From assembly GCA_033961575.1 (NCBI GenBank), contig CM066728.1:181279678-181343677 (forward strand): DNA of 64,000 nt, written 5' to 3'. The translations under genes and the position numbers were made by a program. The notes below the pieces were generated by a model that was given only the letters and a program-made list of their open reading frames with translations, had not been told where the DNA came from and searched no databases. The first letter of the stretch is position 1; each line of letters opens with the position of its first letter. Of this stretch, positions 10,640 through 21,119 are shown one piece after another. The DNA is from Aselliscus stoliczkanus (Eukaryota; Chordata; Mammalia; Chiroptera; Hipposideridae).

Positions 10640-11004
10640 TAAATATGATAAATATATATTATGTAACACAATGACAGCCTTTCTATTGAGATGGCTACCA
10701 AAAGCAAACATACCAAAATAAATTTTAAGATAAAATAGGTTTTTATGACTGAAGTTAAAAGACATCAGTATATAATGATAAAAGCTTCAAATCATCAGGA
10801 GGATATAGCAATTCTGAATGTATACACCTAAAATATAGATTTAAACACCTAAAGTAGAATTTGACTAAACTATCAAATAAATGTATAAACCCACCATCAT
10901 AATGAGAGATATTAACTTACTTCTCTCAGTAACTGATAGATTAAGTAGACAATAAAGTCAGTAAAAATATAAAATATTTGAGCATAACTAATAAACAATC
11001 TAAT

Positions 11005-11047
<43 letters not shown>

Positions 11048-11145
11048 CCTGTGCCCAGTAACTGGAGATCACACATTCTTTCCAAGACACATGGACCTAA
11101 AAATTGGCCACATATTGAACAGTAGAGCAAACCAAAATAAATTTT
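10640..11145 (+). mobile_element. Old L1 ORF2 fragment (5' part)
   Basis: 'taaaagacatcagtatataatg', 'tcatcaggaggatatagcaa' and 'gaatgtatacacctaaaata' are ORF2 endonuclease-region text in forward sense. 'cccagtaactggagatcaca' and 'attggccacatattgaacag' continue it. The younger L1 at 11166 inserted into this sequence, which resumes at 14241. Confidence 0.75.
11007..11045 (+). repeat. (TA)n microsatellite
   Basis: Pure AT/TA of about 39 bases inside the L1 ORF2 fragment. Confidence 0.95.
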
Positions 11146-11815
11146 AAAAATGAAACTCATACAGAAATAAGAACAGACTTCCGGTAAAATGGCGCAATAG
11201 ACAGACGCTGTGCTAACTGCCTCCCAGGATCACACCAAAATTACAAGCAAATTATACAGCATTCAACCTTGGAGGTCCCCGGAACACTGGAGGAACAGAA
11301 CCACTAAACGAAGAACTTAAAGAGGAGGCCACGTCGGGTCTGGTAGGATGGGTGGAGACGAGAGAGGGCGAGCCCCGTGAGGGAAGCCCCAGTCGTGGGA
11401 AGCTTGTCTGGTTGGGGGAGAGACCCTCCGGCCGCACCCCAAGCTCACCAGCCCAGAGCTCCTTTGCCGGGAAGAGGAGTTCTAAGATAGCCAGCAATAA
11501 ATTAGTAAGGACTCTCTTTCCTCAGCTTGGTGAGGCTAAGAGTGGCTGGAGAATCAGTGGGGCCGGTGCCCGGGCTTTCTCGCCGGTGAGCACTTACCTG
11601 GTTCCTGATGGAGGGAGTGGCTGTGTGAGCCGGGAGCCTGCGGGGACAGACTGAGCTGAGCACCTTTGGTGCGAAGGCTGGAGGTTTTTGGATTGTTGTT
11701 CCCGTGGTGCGGAGCTTGCACGCGAGTGGTGTAAGGAGGGCGCCATTTTGTCGGGCTTGGGCCCTCCCACGAAGGATCAGGTCCGAGACCTAATTGGTCT
11801 GGTGGAATTGGCGAA

Positions 11816-11816
11816 G

Positions 11817-11855
<39 letters not shown>
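11816..11855 (+). repeat. (GTGC)10 microsatellite
   Basis: Ten uninterrupted tetranucleotide units, each containing a CpG, inside the L1 5'UTR. CpG-rich repeats decay quickly by deamination, so their purity supports a young age. Confidence 0.95.
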
Positions 11856-11858
11856 CTG

Positions 11859-12170
11859 CAGCCTTGGATCCCCACCCTCCGCCCGGCTTATACTGCGTTG
11901 CCAGGGAAACATAGGGCGGTGCCCTCCGGCTCCTACTGCGGCTCACTGAGACCCGGGAGCGCAAGCCACCTCGAATCCTCACCCTCCACTCGGCTTGTGC
12001 TGTGTTGCCAGGAAAACGCCTAGTGGGAGTGATCCGACTCCAACAGGCTGCTCACTGAGACGCGGGAGCACGCAAGCCGCCTTGGGTCTCTGCTTTCCAC
12101 ACTGTGCTTGCAGAGTTGCCAGGCTGGTGATTGGTTGTCGGGCTGCTCGGCCTGATCTGCGAGCGGCTGA
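11859..12170 (+). repeat. Tandem ~111-bp monomers in the L1 5'UTR
   Basis: Unit 1 (11859-11965), unit 2 (11966-12076) and a partial unit 3 (from 12077) share 'cct(t/c)g...ctccctccgc..ggcttgtgctg', '(c/g)ttgccagg(g)aaa', 'gctcactgagac' and 'cgggagc(a)cgcaagcc'. Units 1 and 2 are close to each other and unit 3 diverges after 'gttgccaggctgg'. Tandem promoter monomers are known in L1 of other mammals, for example mouse. Confidence 0.75.
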
Positions 12171-12299
12171 TTGGGACAGGCTGAGACTGGGAGTTCTCCT
12201 GGGAGTGTTGGGCCGTGAGCTGTGTGCCTGCGTGATCCAGCCAGGGCTCTCCTGGTGATCTATCTAATACATCAAAGCAATCCCAGAGTGACAGCCAGA

Positions 12300-12581
12300 A
12301 TGGGAAAACAAAGAAACATGTCACAAGTAAAAGATCAGAAGAAACCTCCAGAAATGGAACCAAATGAAACAGAGGGATCCAACCTTTCAGAGACACAGTT
12401 TAGAACACTGATGATAAGAATGTTTAAGGAACTTAGCGAGGACATAAAGAAAGATAGGGAAACCATAAGAAATAAGAACAAAGTCGGGGGTATCATGCTA
12501 CCAGACATCAAAACATACTACAAGTCTACAGTAATCAAAACAGTATGGTATTGGCATAAAAACAGGCTCATAGATCAGTAG
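12300..12581 (+). pseudogene. Chimeric L1 ORF1/ORF2 reading frame
   Basis: ATG at 12300 starts a protein beginning [18 protein letters not shown], the N-terminus of L1 ORF1 (the RNA-binding chaperone). Near codon 59, after ...DRETIRNK, the frame enters ORF2 sequence '[20 protein letters not shown]' without a shift and continues '[11 protein letters not shown]' to TAG at 12579-12581. In ORF2 the next residue is usually tryptophan, so the stop is a TGG-to-TAG change. The 93-residue product would lack the ORF1 trimer and RNA-binding domains and all ORF2 catalytic domains, so I treat it as non-functional. The in-frame join may be chance (one in three), or may reflect splicing or template jumping. 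Confidence 0.8.
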
Positions 12582-13700
12582 AACAGAACAGAGAGCCCAG
12601 AAATAAATCTAGGCATATATGGACAGTTAATCTATGACAATGGAAGCAAAAATTTACATTGGAGTAAAGATAGTCTATTTAATAAATGGTGCTGGGAAAA
12701 TTGGACTGACACATGCAAAAAAATGAAACTGGACCACCTCCTTACACCATACACAAGAACAAATTCAAAATGGATTAAACTTAAATGTAAGACCTGAAAC
12801 CATAAAACTCCTAAAAGAAAATATTGGGAGTAAATTTGCAGACATTACCCTGAGCAATATTTTTACTGATACTTCCCTGCGGGCAAGGGAAGTAAAAGAA
12901 AAAATGAACATATGAGATTATATCAAACTTAAAAGTTTTTTCACAACAAAGGAAACTATCAATAAAACAAAAAGGAAGCCTACTGAATGGGAGAATATAT
13001 TTGTCAACGATATATCTGATAAGGGGTTAATATCCAAAATTTATAAAACACTCATGCAACTAAACACCAAAAAAAGTAACAACCCAACTAAAAAATGGGC
13101 AGAGAATATGAAGAGACATTTCTCTAAAGAGGACATACAGAAGGCCAACAGGCATATGAAAAAATGTTCAACCTCACTGGTCATTAGGGAAATGCAAATA
13201 AAAACCTCAATGAGATACCACCTCACTCTGGTCAGAATGGCTATCATCAATAAATCAACAAACAAGTGCTGGCTGGTGGGGAAAAGGGGACCCTGCTGCA
13301 CTGTTGGTGGGATTGCAGATTGGTGCAGCCACTATGGAAGTCAGTATGGAGGTATCTCAATAAACTGGAAATGGAACTGCCTTTTGACCCAGCAATTCCA
13401 CTCCTAGGTATTTATCCTGAAAAACCCAAGACACTAATTCAAAAAAATATATGCACCTCTATGTTCATTGCAGCGCTATTTACAATAGCCAAGACTTGGA
13501 AACAATCGAAATGCCCAGCAATAGATGACTGGATTAAGAAACTGTGGTACATTTACATAATGGAGTATTACTCTGCTATAAAGAAGAAAGAAATCGTACC
13601 ATTTGCAACGATATGAATGGACCTAGTGAACGTAATGCTAAGTGAAATAAGTCAGTTGGGGAAAGACAAATACCATATGATCTCACTTATATGTGGAATC
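12582..13700 (+). pseudogene. L1 ORF2 C-terminal remnant
   Basis: Degraded C-terminal third of ORF2: 'NKWCWENWT' near 12690, '[20 protein letters not shown]' at about 13090-13150, then after a +/-1 shift '[20 protein letters not shown]' at about 13290-13350 (the cysteine-rich motif region) and 'WIKKLWYIYIMEYYSAIKKK' near 13530-13590. Stops and frameshifts remove function. Reverse transcriptase and endonuclease are absent from this copy. Confidence 0.9.
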
Positions 13701-14220
13701 TAAAGAACTGAATAAACGAGCAAAATAAACAGAAATAGTCTTAGAGACACAAAGGAAAAACTGATGAGGGCTAGATGGGACGGGGGTGGGCACAAGGGAG
13801 AAGGGGAAGGGACGAGGCAACATAAACTGGTAACTACAATACTACCGCAAAGACAGAAGAGACAGTTTAGGGAATATAATTAATAAGGTTGTAAATATTT
13901 TTTTAGGGGAACAGAAGGACTCATGTCTTATCAGGGAGACCACTTCATTGATGGTGTAGTGGCTTGACTACTGCACTGTACATCTGAAGCTGCCATTGAT
14001 TAATATTAGATCTTGACTATAATTTAATGCATATATAGTCATGGGATGTGGAATATAGTGTGGGGATGTAGTCAATGGAATAGTAATAGATATGTATGAT
14101 ACTGGGGGTGGGGGGACAGGGGAGGGGTAAGGGGGTAGTCACTTTGTAAGGGGTGAAAAAGATAACTATTGCATAGTTTTGTACATCTGTAACTATTAAT
14201 AATAAAAATAATAATAATAA
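13701..14220 (+). mobile_element. L1 3'UTR with G-rich tract
   Basis: Two purine-rich stretches ('gatgggacgggggtgggcac' and 'gggggtggggggacagggga') precede 'aactattgcatagttttgta' and the A-rich end. A G-rich tract in the 3'UTR is a known L1 feature. The last ~85 bases recur antisense as the stub at 47494-47575, showing this family has been active more than once here. Confidence 0.85.
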
Positions 14221-14240
14221 AAAAATGAAACTCATACAGA

Positions 14241-15215
14241 TCACTTTAATGACTCAAAAAGAATTAATTAAGCAATCAGTAAAAAAAAAATAACTTAAGA
14301 TTTCATGTCTGGAAATTTTTTTTAGACGACCTTTAAATAACTATGGGTCAAAGAAGAAATCAGGGCCGGCCAAGTGGCTCAGTTGGTTAAGAGCTTGCTC
14401 AAGGGCAACAGCAGTTCAATGCCCAGCTAAAGCTGAGCAGCCGCTGAGCTGCCAATAGGTAGCAGGATGGCTCAGCTAAAAAGAAAAAAAAAAAAAAAAG
14501 AAAGAAGAAGAAATCATAACATCAATATATATCAAATGTTGTGTGATGCAGCTAAAGCAGTACTTAGGGATAAGGACAGAAATCAATAAAATAAGAAATA
14601 AAACTATAACGGAATCAACAAAGACAGGAGTTTATTAGAAAATATTGATAACTTCAACCAAATGTTGTTAATACTATAAAAAATAATATAGAGACCAAAA
14701 ACACCAATATTAAAACACTTTTTAAAAGCACAATTAAAATACAGCAGATTAAGATAATAAGAAACTACCAGGAATAAATTTATGCCAGTAAATTTGAAAC
14801 TTATTTGAAAAAGTGACTCAAGAAGAGAAAAATATGTATTATTCTATAACCATTAATGAAATCAAAATCATATTTTAAAATCTTTCCATGAAGAAAACTC
14901 TAGGTCTGGATGGTTTTTAGAAGGTTAGTTTTACCAAACATTTCAAGAATCAGATAATTACAACCTTTTACAAATTTTTCCAGAGAATTGGAAAAGAGGG
15001 AATGCTCTCCAACTCATTCTGAGGCCAGCAGTACTTAACTACCAAACCAGAAAGGACAGAATGGAAAAGGAAAATTAAAGGTTGATCTCACTATTGAACA
15101 CAGATTTTTTTTTTAACGTTAAACAAAATACAAGCAAATTAAACCCAGCATTATACAAAAAGGAAAATACTTCATGGCCAAAGACAGTTTATCATAGGAA
15201 TGCCAAATTATTTTG
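14241..15215 (+). mobile_element. Old L1 ORF2 fragment, continuation
   Basis: 'aactatgggtcaaagaagaaatc', then after a SINE 'gtgtgatgcagctaaagcag', 'gaaatcaataaaataagaaa', 'gaaaactctaggtctggatgg', 'ttaccaaacatttcaagaat' and 'gaattggaaaagagggaatg' follow ORF2 from the endonuclease/linker into the reverse-transcriptase region, with many stops. It carries on from the fragment at 10640-11145 once the younger L1 is removed. Confidence 0.8.
14363..14500 (+). mobile_element. Truncated tRNA-type SINE
   Basis: 'gggccggccaagtggctcag' and 'gttggttaagagcttgctca' form the head; it ends after 'ggcaggatggctcagct'-like text with an A-rich tail. Flanks 'aaagaagaaatca' before and 'agaagaagaaatcataa' after are consistent with an ~11-bp TSD (agaagaaatca). 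It looks like the first unit of the trimeric SINE cut short. Confidence 0.8.
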
Positions 15216-15229
15216 ACCTTAGCCAATAT

Positions 15230-17150
15230 GACAGTCTGGGGGTGGGGTGGGTAAAACCCCTGTTAAATTTACTCTTCCATGCTCAGAGTAAAAATTGAAA
15301 TTGGATCCCCTCTTGCACAGAATCATGGGCAGAGTGATAAGTCCAGGGTAATACCATTAAATATCCCTGAAGAAACAGTATTTTCAGATACGACTTTGTA
15401 TCTATCTGTTTGAGGGATTAAAATATCATCCTCCTAATCAAAAGCATCTTTCTCGCCAGAATTCCAGCATTTACTATCCACCATTAAAGACCATGACCTT
15501 GATTGATTTAAAGGGATCATTTTTCAGGACCCTTTTATTAAATGAGTTATTAATCTGTAAGCACATACCAGTTTGCTAGATTGCTTTCCATGACAGCTAT
15601 GTGACATCTAGACTCTAAGGGAGTGGGACATAAGAATACAATCTCCAGTGGGAGAACAAGAGTTTCAGAAAATCAGGTCCTTCAGGGGATAAATATATTG
15701 GCTCCAGAAGCACCATTGTACTGGCACCTCCTCAGCTCACAGCTATAGTCACATGGTGAATGGATACCTTGGCCAGCACCAATACTAGAAAGTTTACAGA
15801 GTACTTGGTCCAGATGTAGGATCTCAAACATCACATCAGATCAAGAAACCCACTTTACAGTAAAAGAAGTGTGGAGGTGGGCTTGGGATCAAGGGATCCA
15901 CAGCTCCTCTAGCATATGCAATTATGCAGAAGCAGCCGGCCTGACAGAATATGGGACCACCCGATTGTAGGTGCGGGTGAGGCTCCAACTTGGAGACAAT
16001 ACTCTCCAAAGATGGGGCACCATCCTTCAAAATGTGGCATATTCTTCAAATCAACACCCCATATATGGTGCTGTGTCTCCCAAAGGTAAAACAAAGGTGT
16101 GGAAGTAGGTGTAGTCCCAGTTACCATCACTTCCCATGACGCACGTGGGGAATTTGTGCTTCCTGCTTTTGCAACTCTGGGTAATGTTCATCCGGAGGGT
16201 CTGCTTCCAATGGGTTCCCTCACAGAGAACACAACAAGCATTTTATTAAACTTTAGGTTATTGCTGTTTCCTAGACTCCTCAGTATCCTTGTATCAGGAA
16301 ATCAGCAGGCTAGAAGAGGAGCCACGATCCTGGCAGGGATCACTGACCCTAATTATCAGTCGGAGGTGGGGCTGCTGGTACACAACGCATGCAGGGAGGA
16401 AGACCTTGGTATCCTGATGATGCACTAGACATCTCTTGGTACAGAAAACTGACAAGTGAAGCAGCCACAGCTTGAGAAGAGTATAATCACCATGGATGAA
16501 AGGCTGGGTCACCTCTCTAGGACAGTCATCTAGACCAGCAGATCTGCTAGCTTACAACAGGAGGAATAGAGAATAGAAAGTAGAGGAGGGAGATGGCGAT
16601 TATCCATTATTGCTCCAAGATCAGCTGCAGCTGCAAGGACTATAGTTTGTCCCACACACATTCCTCAAAGTTTATCCACGAAAAGAGACCAAAGAAACCT
16701 TGGTGGAGCTGTTCCCAGATGGGTTGACATTGTTATATAGAACAAGCAGGCCACTCAACGCAAAGGGATGATTGTAGTTGACACTATGACATGCTGCACA
16801 GACTTCCCCTTTCAGGATTGAGTCACTCATGCTCCTAACTGCTGGCAGCTCAAAGCTAAGCCTTACCTGGGACCTACCTCAGTCAAAGGAAGCTGCCTTG
16901 CCCAAGGCTGTCCCCTGCACGTAGCCTGCATCACACGATGGACTGACAGTGTGAGTTACAAAGGCCTGGCCCCTTTACCTCAACTCTGAAGGACTGCCCA
17001 GCTTCCAAGAGGCATTTTGGGAACCCCGTCACAGTTCAACTTTCCCCTTTGACCAAATTCTGCCACCTTCATTCCTCATAGCTGTTTTCTCCTAGAGCAT
17101 CCCAATAAACTTTCTATACTCAAATCTTTCTTAACAGAATGCAAAAGAGC
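15230..17150 (+). mobile_element. ERV-L relic with dUTPase stretch
   Basis: Between about 16060 and 16650 the order 'atatatggtgctgtgtctcc', 'ggaatttgtgcttcctgctt', 'aatcagcaggctagaagagg', 'gatcctggcagggatcactg' and 'tgaccctaattatcagtcgg' follows the end of pol of class III (ERV-L) endogenous retroviruses, where a dUTPase domain sits. The short motif ITDPNYQ is visible near 16342-16362. Downstream, GC-richer text ends with a polyadenylation signal 'ccaataaactttc' near 17103, possibly LTR-derived. The 15230-16050 part is assigned only by continuity. No long open frame is left, and the element is long dead. Confidence 0.55.
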
Positions 17151-17159
17151 ACAAGTGTC

Positions 17160-17818
17160 CTACCATTCCGTGGAGCTGAAATACTTGAATATATAATAGA
17201 AAACAGAAAAATTACTCTTTACATAATCAAACCTTTCCTACTGACATACTTTTATCAATAACTTACATAAGCATATGGAAATTTGAGTCAGCATTCATTC
17301 AGTCTTCCATTCACTCAAACACACATTTTTTAATCATCTATTATATACAGAACTATTTCAGGTTATAGTAATACAGAGATGATTGAAACACAGCCTCTAA
17401 CCATGAGAAGCTTACAAGTAAATGGGAAAAGAGAGAAGTACAATATAGGGAACTTAAGAATACCAAACTAGGCGTGGCACAGAAAAAACAGCATAGAAAT
17501 CAGGTGTGGGAATTTAGATCACTTCCAGTTGGGTATATCAGTAAGTTTGCTTGCAGAAGGTGAAATTTGAGCTGGCACTTGGAAAACAGATATGGGTTGG
17601 ATAACTGAGGAAGACATTAAGTGCACCTAGAGCAGAGAGAACTAAATGAGCAGAAGTGATAGTGTTGCAATGTGGGGCCTATGTAAGGGATGGTAACAGG
17701 TGAGTTTGGCTGGATTCTGGTTGCTTGGAAGAGAGTTGTGGTAGACAGCCTGGAAAGAGAACTTGGGACCATATTTTTAAAGGGCTTTGAATGCTAGTTT
17801 GAAAATATTAAATTGTAC
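17160..17818. other. Unassigned; ancient LINE-like text likely
   Basis: 'ttcattcagtcttccattca', 'ttatatacagaactatttca', 'cagcctctaaccatgagaag' and 'gaaggtgaaatttgagctgg' share the layout of the ancient repeat suggested at 3085-3610 and 61385-61690. No exon recognised. Confidence 0.4.
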
Positions 17819-19792
17819 GACAGAGATCCAAGATGATGAAGTAGGTAAACACTGTGCCTGTATCCTTCTGTGAACACATCAAAATTACAACTAAATTATC
17901 GAACAATCAACCTAGAGAATCATCTGAAGTCTGGCTAAACAGTTTTATAACTAAGGATATAAATAAGAAGCCACATCAAAACTGGTAGGAGGGGCAAGAC
18001 GAGAAACTGGCCCCAAACCTCTGTGGCAGTAGAGAATCAGGAAGGATATCTTAGCTGCAGAGGTTCCCCACAGAGGAGCAAGGGACCCTAGCCCCACACT
18101 GGGTTCCCCAGCCTGGAGAAATGATGCCACAACATCTGGCTGTGAAAAACAGTGGAGATTCTGACCGTCAGGGTTGGACAACAGTTGCAGAAAACCCAGA
18201 CATCCTCTTAAACAGCCCATACACAGATTCACTCACTCTCAGGCACTCACCTTGGGCTCTAATAAAGGGAAGGTGACTCAGGGGGGTGCCAGAGGCATAC
18301 AGGGAGCAGACTGAGGTCTGTGGCTATAGAGGGAAGGCTGGAGGACAGTCACCAATTTCCCTGTGTGGGGCCCTCTGCTTTGCAGCCAGCAGACAGACGC
18401 CATCTTTCCTGTGTTGAGCCCTCCCCCACATGGCTAAATCTGAATCTGATTGGTCTGTGAACTCTACTGCACCACACTACTGACTCCCTGGGACTATATC
18501 CTACTCAACTCATGCACCATAAGAAGCATTTTCTCCTGAGCAGCTAGACCCTCAGGATTGTACTCCTTCTTGAAAAACTATCAGAGTCTGTGGGCCATAG
18601 GTGGGTGGCAGCTGGTCTCGGTGTGCTCTGAGACTTTTGCTGAGTAGCCCCAGACTCAGCCTTGGCACCAAACTGGAGTCTACATTAACCTGGTGATCAC
18701 AACTCTTCGCATTCTAGTGATTCCCTGAAACATTGCTTTACCCAATTTGCATACCATAGGAGGCTCTATCAGTGGCTGAACCTTAAAGGATTGGCAGGTG
18801 GCAGCTGGCCTTAGGGTGTCCTGGCTTTTTGCAGTGCTACCCCAACCTGGGTAATGGTGGCAGCCATCCTCAGATTGCATGTGGCCTCTCCAACGTGCCT
18901 CCAGGGTCAGCACAGGTAATGAACAACTGTAGATCACTTTGTAGCTCCTACCAGGTAATCCCTAGCTGGTCGCAGGCAGCGGGTGACCTGGACCTGCGTC
19001 AGGGACCCTCTCAAGAAGCCCCAGAACTAATATACTTGGAAGTTGGCTTCAGACCACAGCAGAGCACCACCCAATTAGCCCCATAAGCAGTGCACACAAA
19101 AAGGGTCTCAACAAGCACCAGAGACCACTGGGGAAAATCCCATTCAGTGGGGTAAGCCTCCCCGCCCAGCAGCCCATAAGCTGTGGATGTGGCCAAACTC
19201 CACAGCCCATCAGCCTGAGGGTGAAGCTACCCACTGATGTGCCAATAGCAATCAAGGCTCAACTATAAAGGAGGGCACACACAACCCACACAAGGAACAC
19301 TCCTGGAGCACCCAGAATAGGTTACTAGTGAGACTGTGCCAGGGCCCCACAGGGCACCTACTACATAAGGCCATCTGGCCAAGACTGGGAGGCATAGCAG
19401 ATTTACCAAATACATAGAAACACAGAGAGGCAGCCAAAATGAGGAAACAAAAAAATATGTCCAAAATGTTAGAACAAGAGAAAACTCCAGAAACAGAACT
19501 AAATGAAATGGAGGCAACAACTAACCAGAGACAGAGTTCAAAACAATAGTTATAAGGATGCTCAAGAAACTTAGTGAAAACTTCAACAAAGAGATAGATA
19601 GCAATCATAAAAAAGGACATAGGAACCATAAAAAAGAAACAGTCAGAGGTGAAGAATATAATAACTGAAATGAAGAATACACTAGAAGGTATCACCAGCA
19701 GACCAGATGAAGCAGAGGACTGAATCAGTGATTTGGAAGATAAAGTAGCAGAAAACACCCAACTGGAATAGCAAAAAGAAAAAAATAATCCA

Positions 19793-19828
<36 letters not shown>
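19793..19828 (+). repeat. (AAT)12 microsatellite
   Basis: Pure trinucleotide repeat in the ORF1 coiled-coil region of the HAL1 copy. Confidence 0.95.
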
Positions 19829-19829
<1 letters not shown>

Positions 19830-20217
19830 GAAGTTTAAGAGACCTCTGGAACAACATCAAGCGTATCAACATTGTCATCATAGGAGTATCTGAAGAAGGG
19901 AGAAGCTAAGGGATTGAGAATGTATTTGAAGAAATAATTACTGGAAACTTTCCTAACCGGAAAAAGGAAATAGACATACAAGTCCAGGAACTACAGAGAG
20001 TCCCAAACAAGATGAACCCAAATAGGCCCCACCAAGACACATCATAATTCAAATGGTAAAGGTTAAAGACAAACAGAGAATCCTAAAAGCAGCAAGAGAA
20101 AGGCAACTAGTAACTTATAAGGGATCCCCCATAAGACTCTCAGTGATTTCTAAACTGAAACTTTTCAGGCCAGAAGGGATTGGGTCAAAATATTCAATGT
20201 GATAAAAAGGAAGGACC

Positions 20218-20328
20218 AGGCTGGCCGAGTGGCGTGGTGGTTAAGCGCTGGCTTGGGAAGCCAGCGGCCCCAGTTCGGATCCCACATATGAGGACCGGTG
20301 ACACTGCCCTCAAAAAGAACAAAAGCGC
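20218..20328 (+). mobile_element. Short tRNA-headed SINE without tail
   Basis: 'aggctggccgagtggcgtgg' with 'gttcggatcccacatatgag', ending 'gacactgccctcaaaaagaa'. The heptamer aaggacc at 20211-20217 and 20329-20335 flanks it, and HAL1 text reads through if it is removed. It is one tRNA-like unit of about 111 bp, lacking the C-rich tail found at 7135-7322. Confidence 0.85.
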
Positions 20329-21119
20329 AAGGACCTACAGCCAAAGGAACTCTACCCAGCAAGGCTATCATTTGAAATCCAAGGACAGATGAAGAGCTTC
20401 CCAGACAAGAAAAAGCTAAAGGAGTTCATCACCATGGAACCAGAATTATTAGGAGTGTTAGAGGGACTTCTTTAAGATGGAAAAATAAAAGATCAAAATT
20501 ATGAAAGACAAAATGACAATAGCTACATATCTATCAATAATTACTTTCAGTGTAAATGGATTAAATGTTCCAATCAAAAGACATAGGAGGGCTGAATGGA
20601 TAAGAAAACAAAGTTCTTACATATTCTGCCTACAAGAGACTCATTTCAGATTGTAAGACACATACAGATGGAAAGTAAAGTGATGGAAAAAGTTATTTTA
20701 TGAAAATAGAAATGAAAAATATTAAAAATTCTTGTGTAGCAGTATTTACATCAGCCAAAATAGACTTTAAAACAAAGACTATAACAATAAAGAGAGAAGG
20801 ACCCCAGTAATCCCACTTCTGGATATTTATCCAAAGAAGCCCCAAATGCTACTTTGAGGTATGTGTGCATCCATATGTTCATTGCAGCATTGTTTACAAT
20901 GGCCAAGATGTGGAGGCAGCCTGGTGTTGATGGAAGAATGAATAAAGAGTAGGTGGTACATATTAGCAATGGAATATTGCTCAGCCATGGAAGGGAATGG
21001 ATTCCTGCTATCTGCGGTAGCATGCATGGACCTGGAAGGTACTGTGCTGAGTGGAGTGTCAGACAGAGAAAGACAGATGCAATGTATTTTACTTATATAT
21101 GGAATCTAAAGAAGAAGAA

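Larger units (their letters stand above)
11166..12299 (+). promoter_or_regulatory. L1 5'UTR with internal promoter region
   Basis: GC- and CpG-rich leader in otherwise AT-rich DNA, opening with 'ttccggtaaaatggcgca', the kind of YY1-like start seen in mammalian L1 5'UTRs. It contains a (GTGC)10 tract and tandem 111-bp units. In L1 this segment carries the RNA polymerase II promoter. Its retention means the copy kept its own promoter; activity cannot be judged from sequence. Confidence 0.75.
11166..14220 (+). mobile_element. Internally deleted L1 with perfect 20-bp TSD
   Basis: The 20-bp sequence aaaaatgaaactcatacaga stands immediately before (11146-11165) and after (14221-14240) this 3055-bp unit. 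The 5' edge is 'acttccggtaaaatggcgca' and the 3' edge an A/T-rich tail with 'aataataataataa'. In order it holds a GC-rich 5'UTR of about 1.13 kb, the first 59 codons of ORF1, then directly the late part of ORF2 (from about 12477) and a 3'UTR with a G-rich tract. A full L1 is about 6-7 kb, so roughly 3 kb (most of ORF1 plus endonuclease and reverse transcriptase) is missing. The intact TSD means the shortened form was the molecule inserted, or the deletion came later without touching the ends. It is much less diverged than the L1 it sits in. Confidence 0.93.
19439..20475 (+). pseudogene. HAL1 ORF1 remnant (L1 RNA-binding protein)
   Basis: ATG at 19439 opens with MRKQKNMSKMLEQEKTPETE, close to the ORF1 start of the L1 at 12300. 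The frame shifts after about 28 codons and meets a stop soon after. ORF1-type text continues in other frames: coiled-coil region at about 19540-19800, then 'cctctggaacaacatcaagc', 'gagtatctgaagaagggaga', 'gagagtcccaaacaagatga' and 'ctcagtgatttctaaactga' into the RNA-binding and C-terminal domain. A SINE splits it at 20218. Not translatable as a whole. Confidence 0.75.

Noticed and set aside
11554..11982. 142-codon minus frame and overlapping plus frames of 100-111 codons
   Set aside because: They lie in the GC-rich L1 5'UTR and owe their low-complexity runs to the GTGC repeat.
12300..12581. The 93-residue ORF1/ORF2 chimera as a functional protein
   Set aside because: It lacks every known functional domain of ORF1 and ORF2 and ends at a likely TGG-to-TAG mutation.
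16099..16428. 109-codon plus frame as a possible gene
   Set aside because: It is the eroded ERV-L pol/dUTPase region with no start context and broken flanks.
19252..19881. 209-codon open frame on the minus strand
   Set aside because: It is the antisense of HAL1 ORF1; leucine/phenylalanine runs come from the AAT microsatellite and A-rich coding strand.
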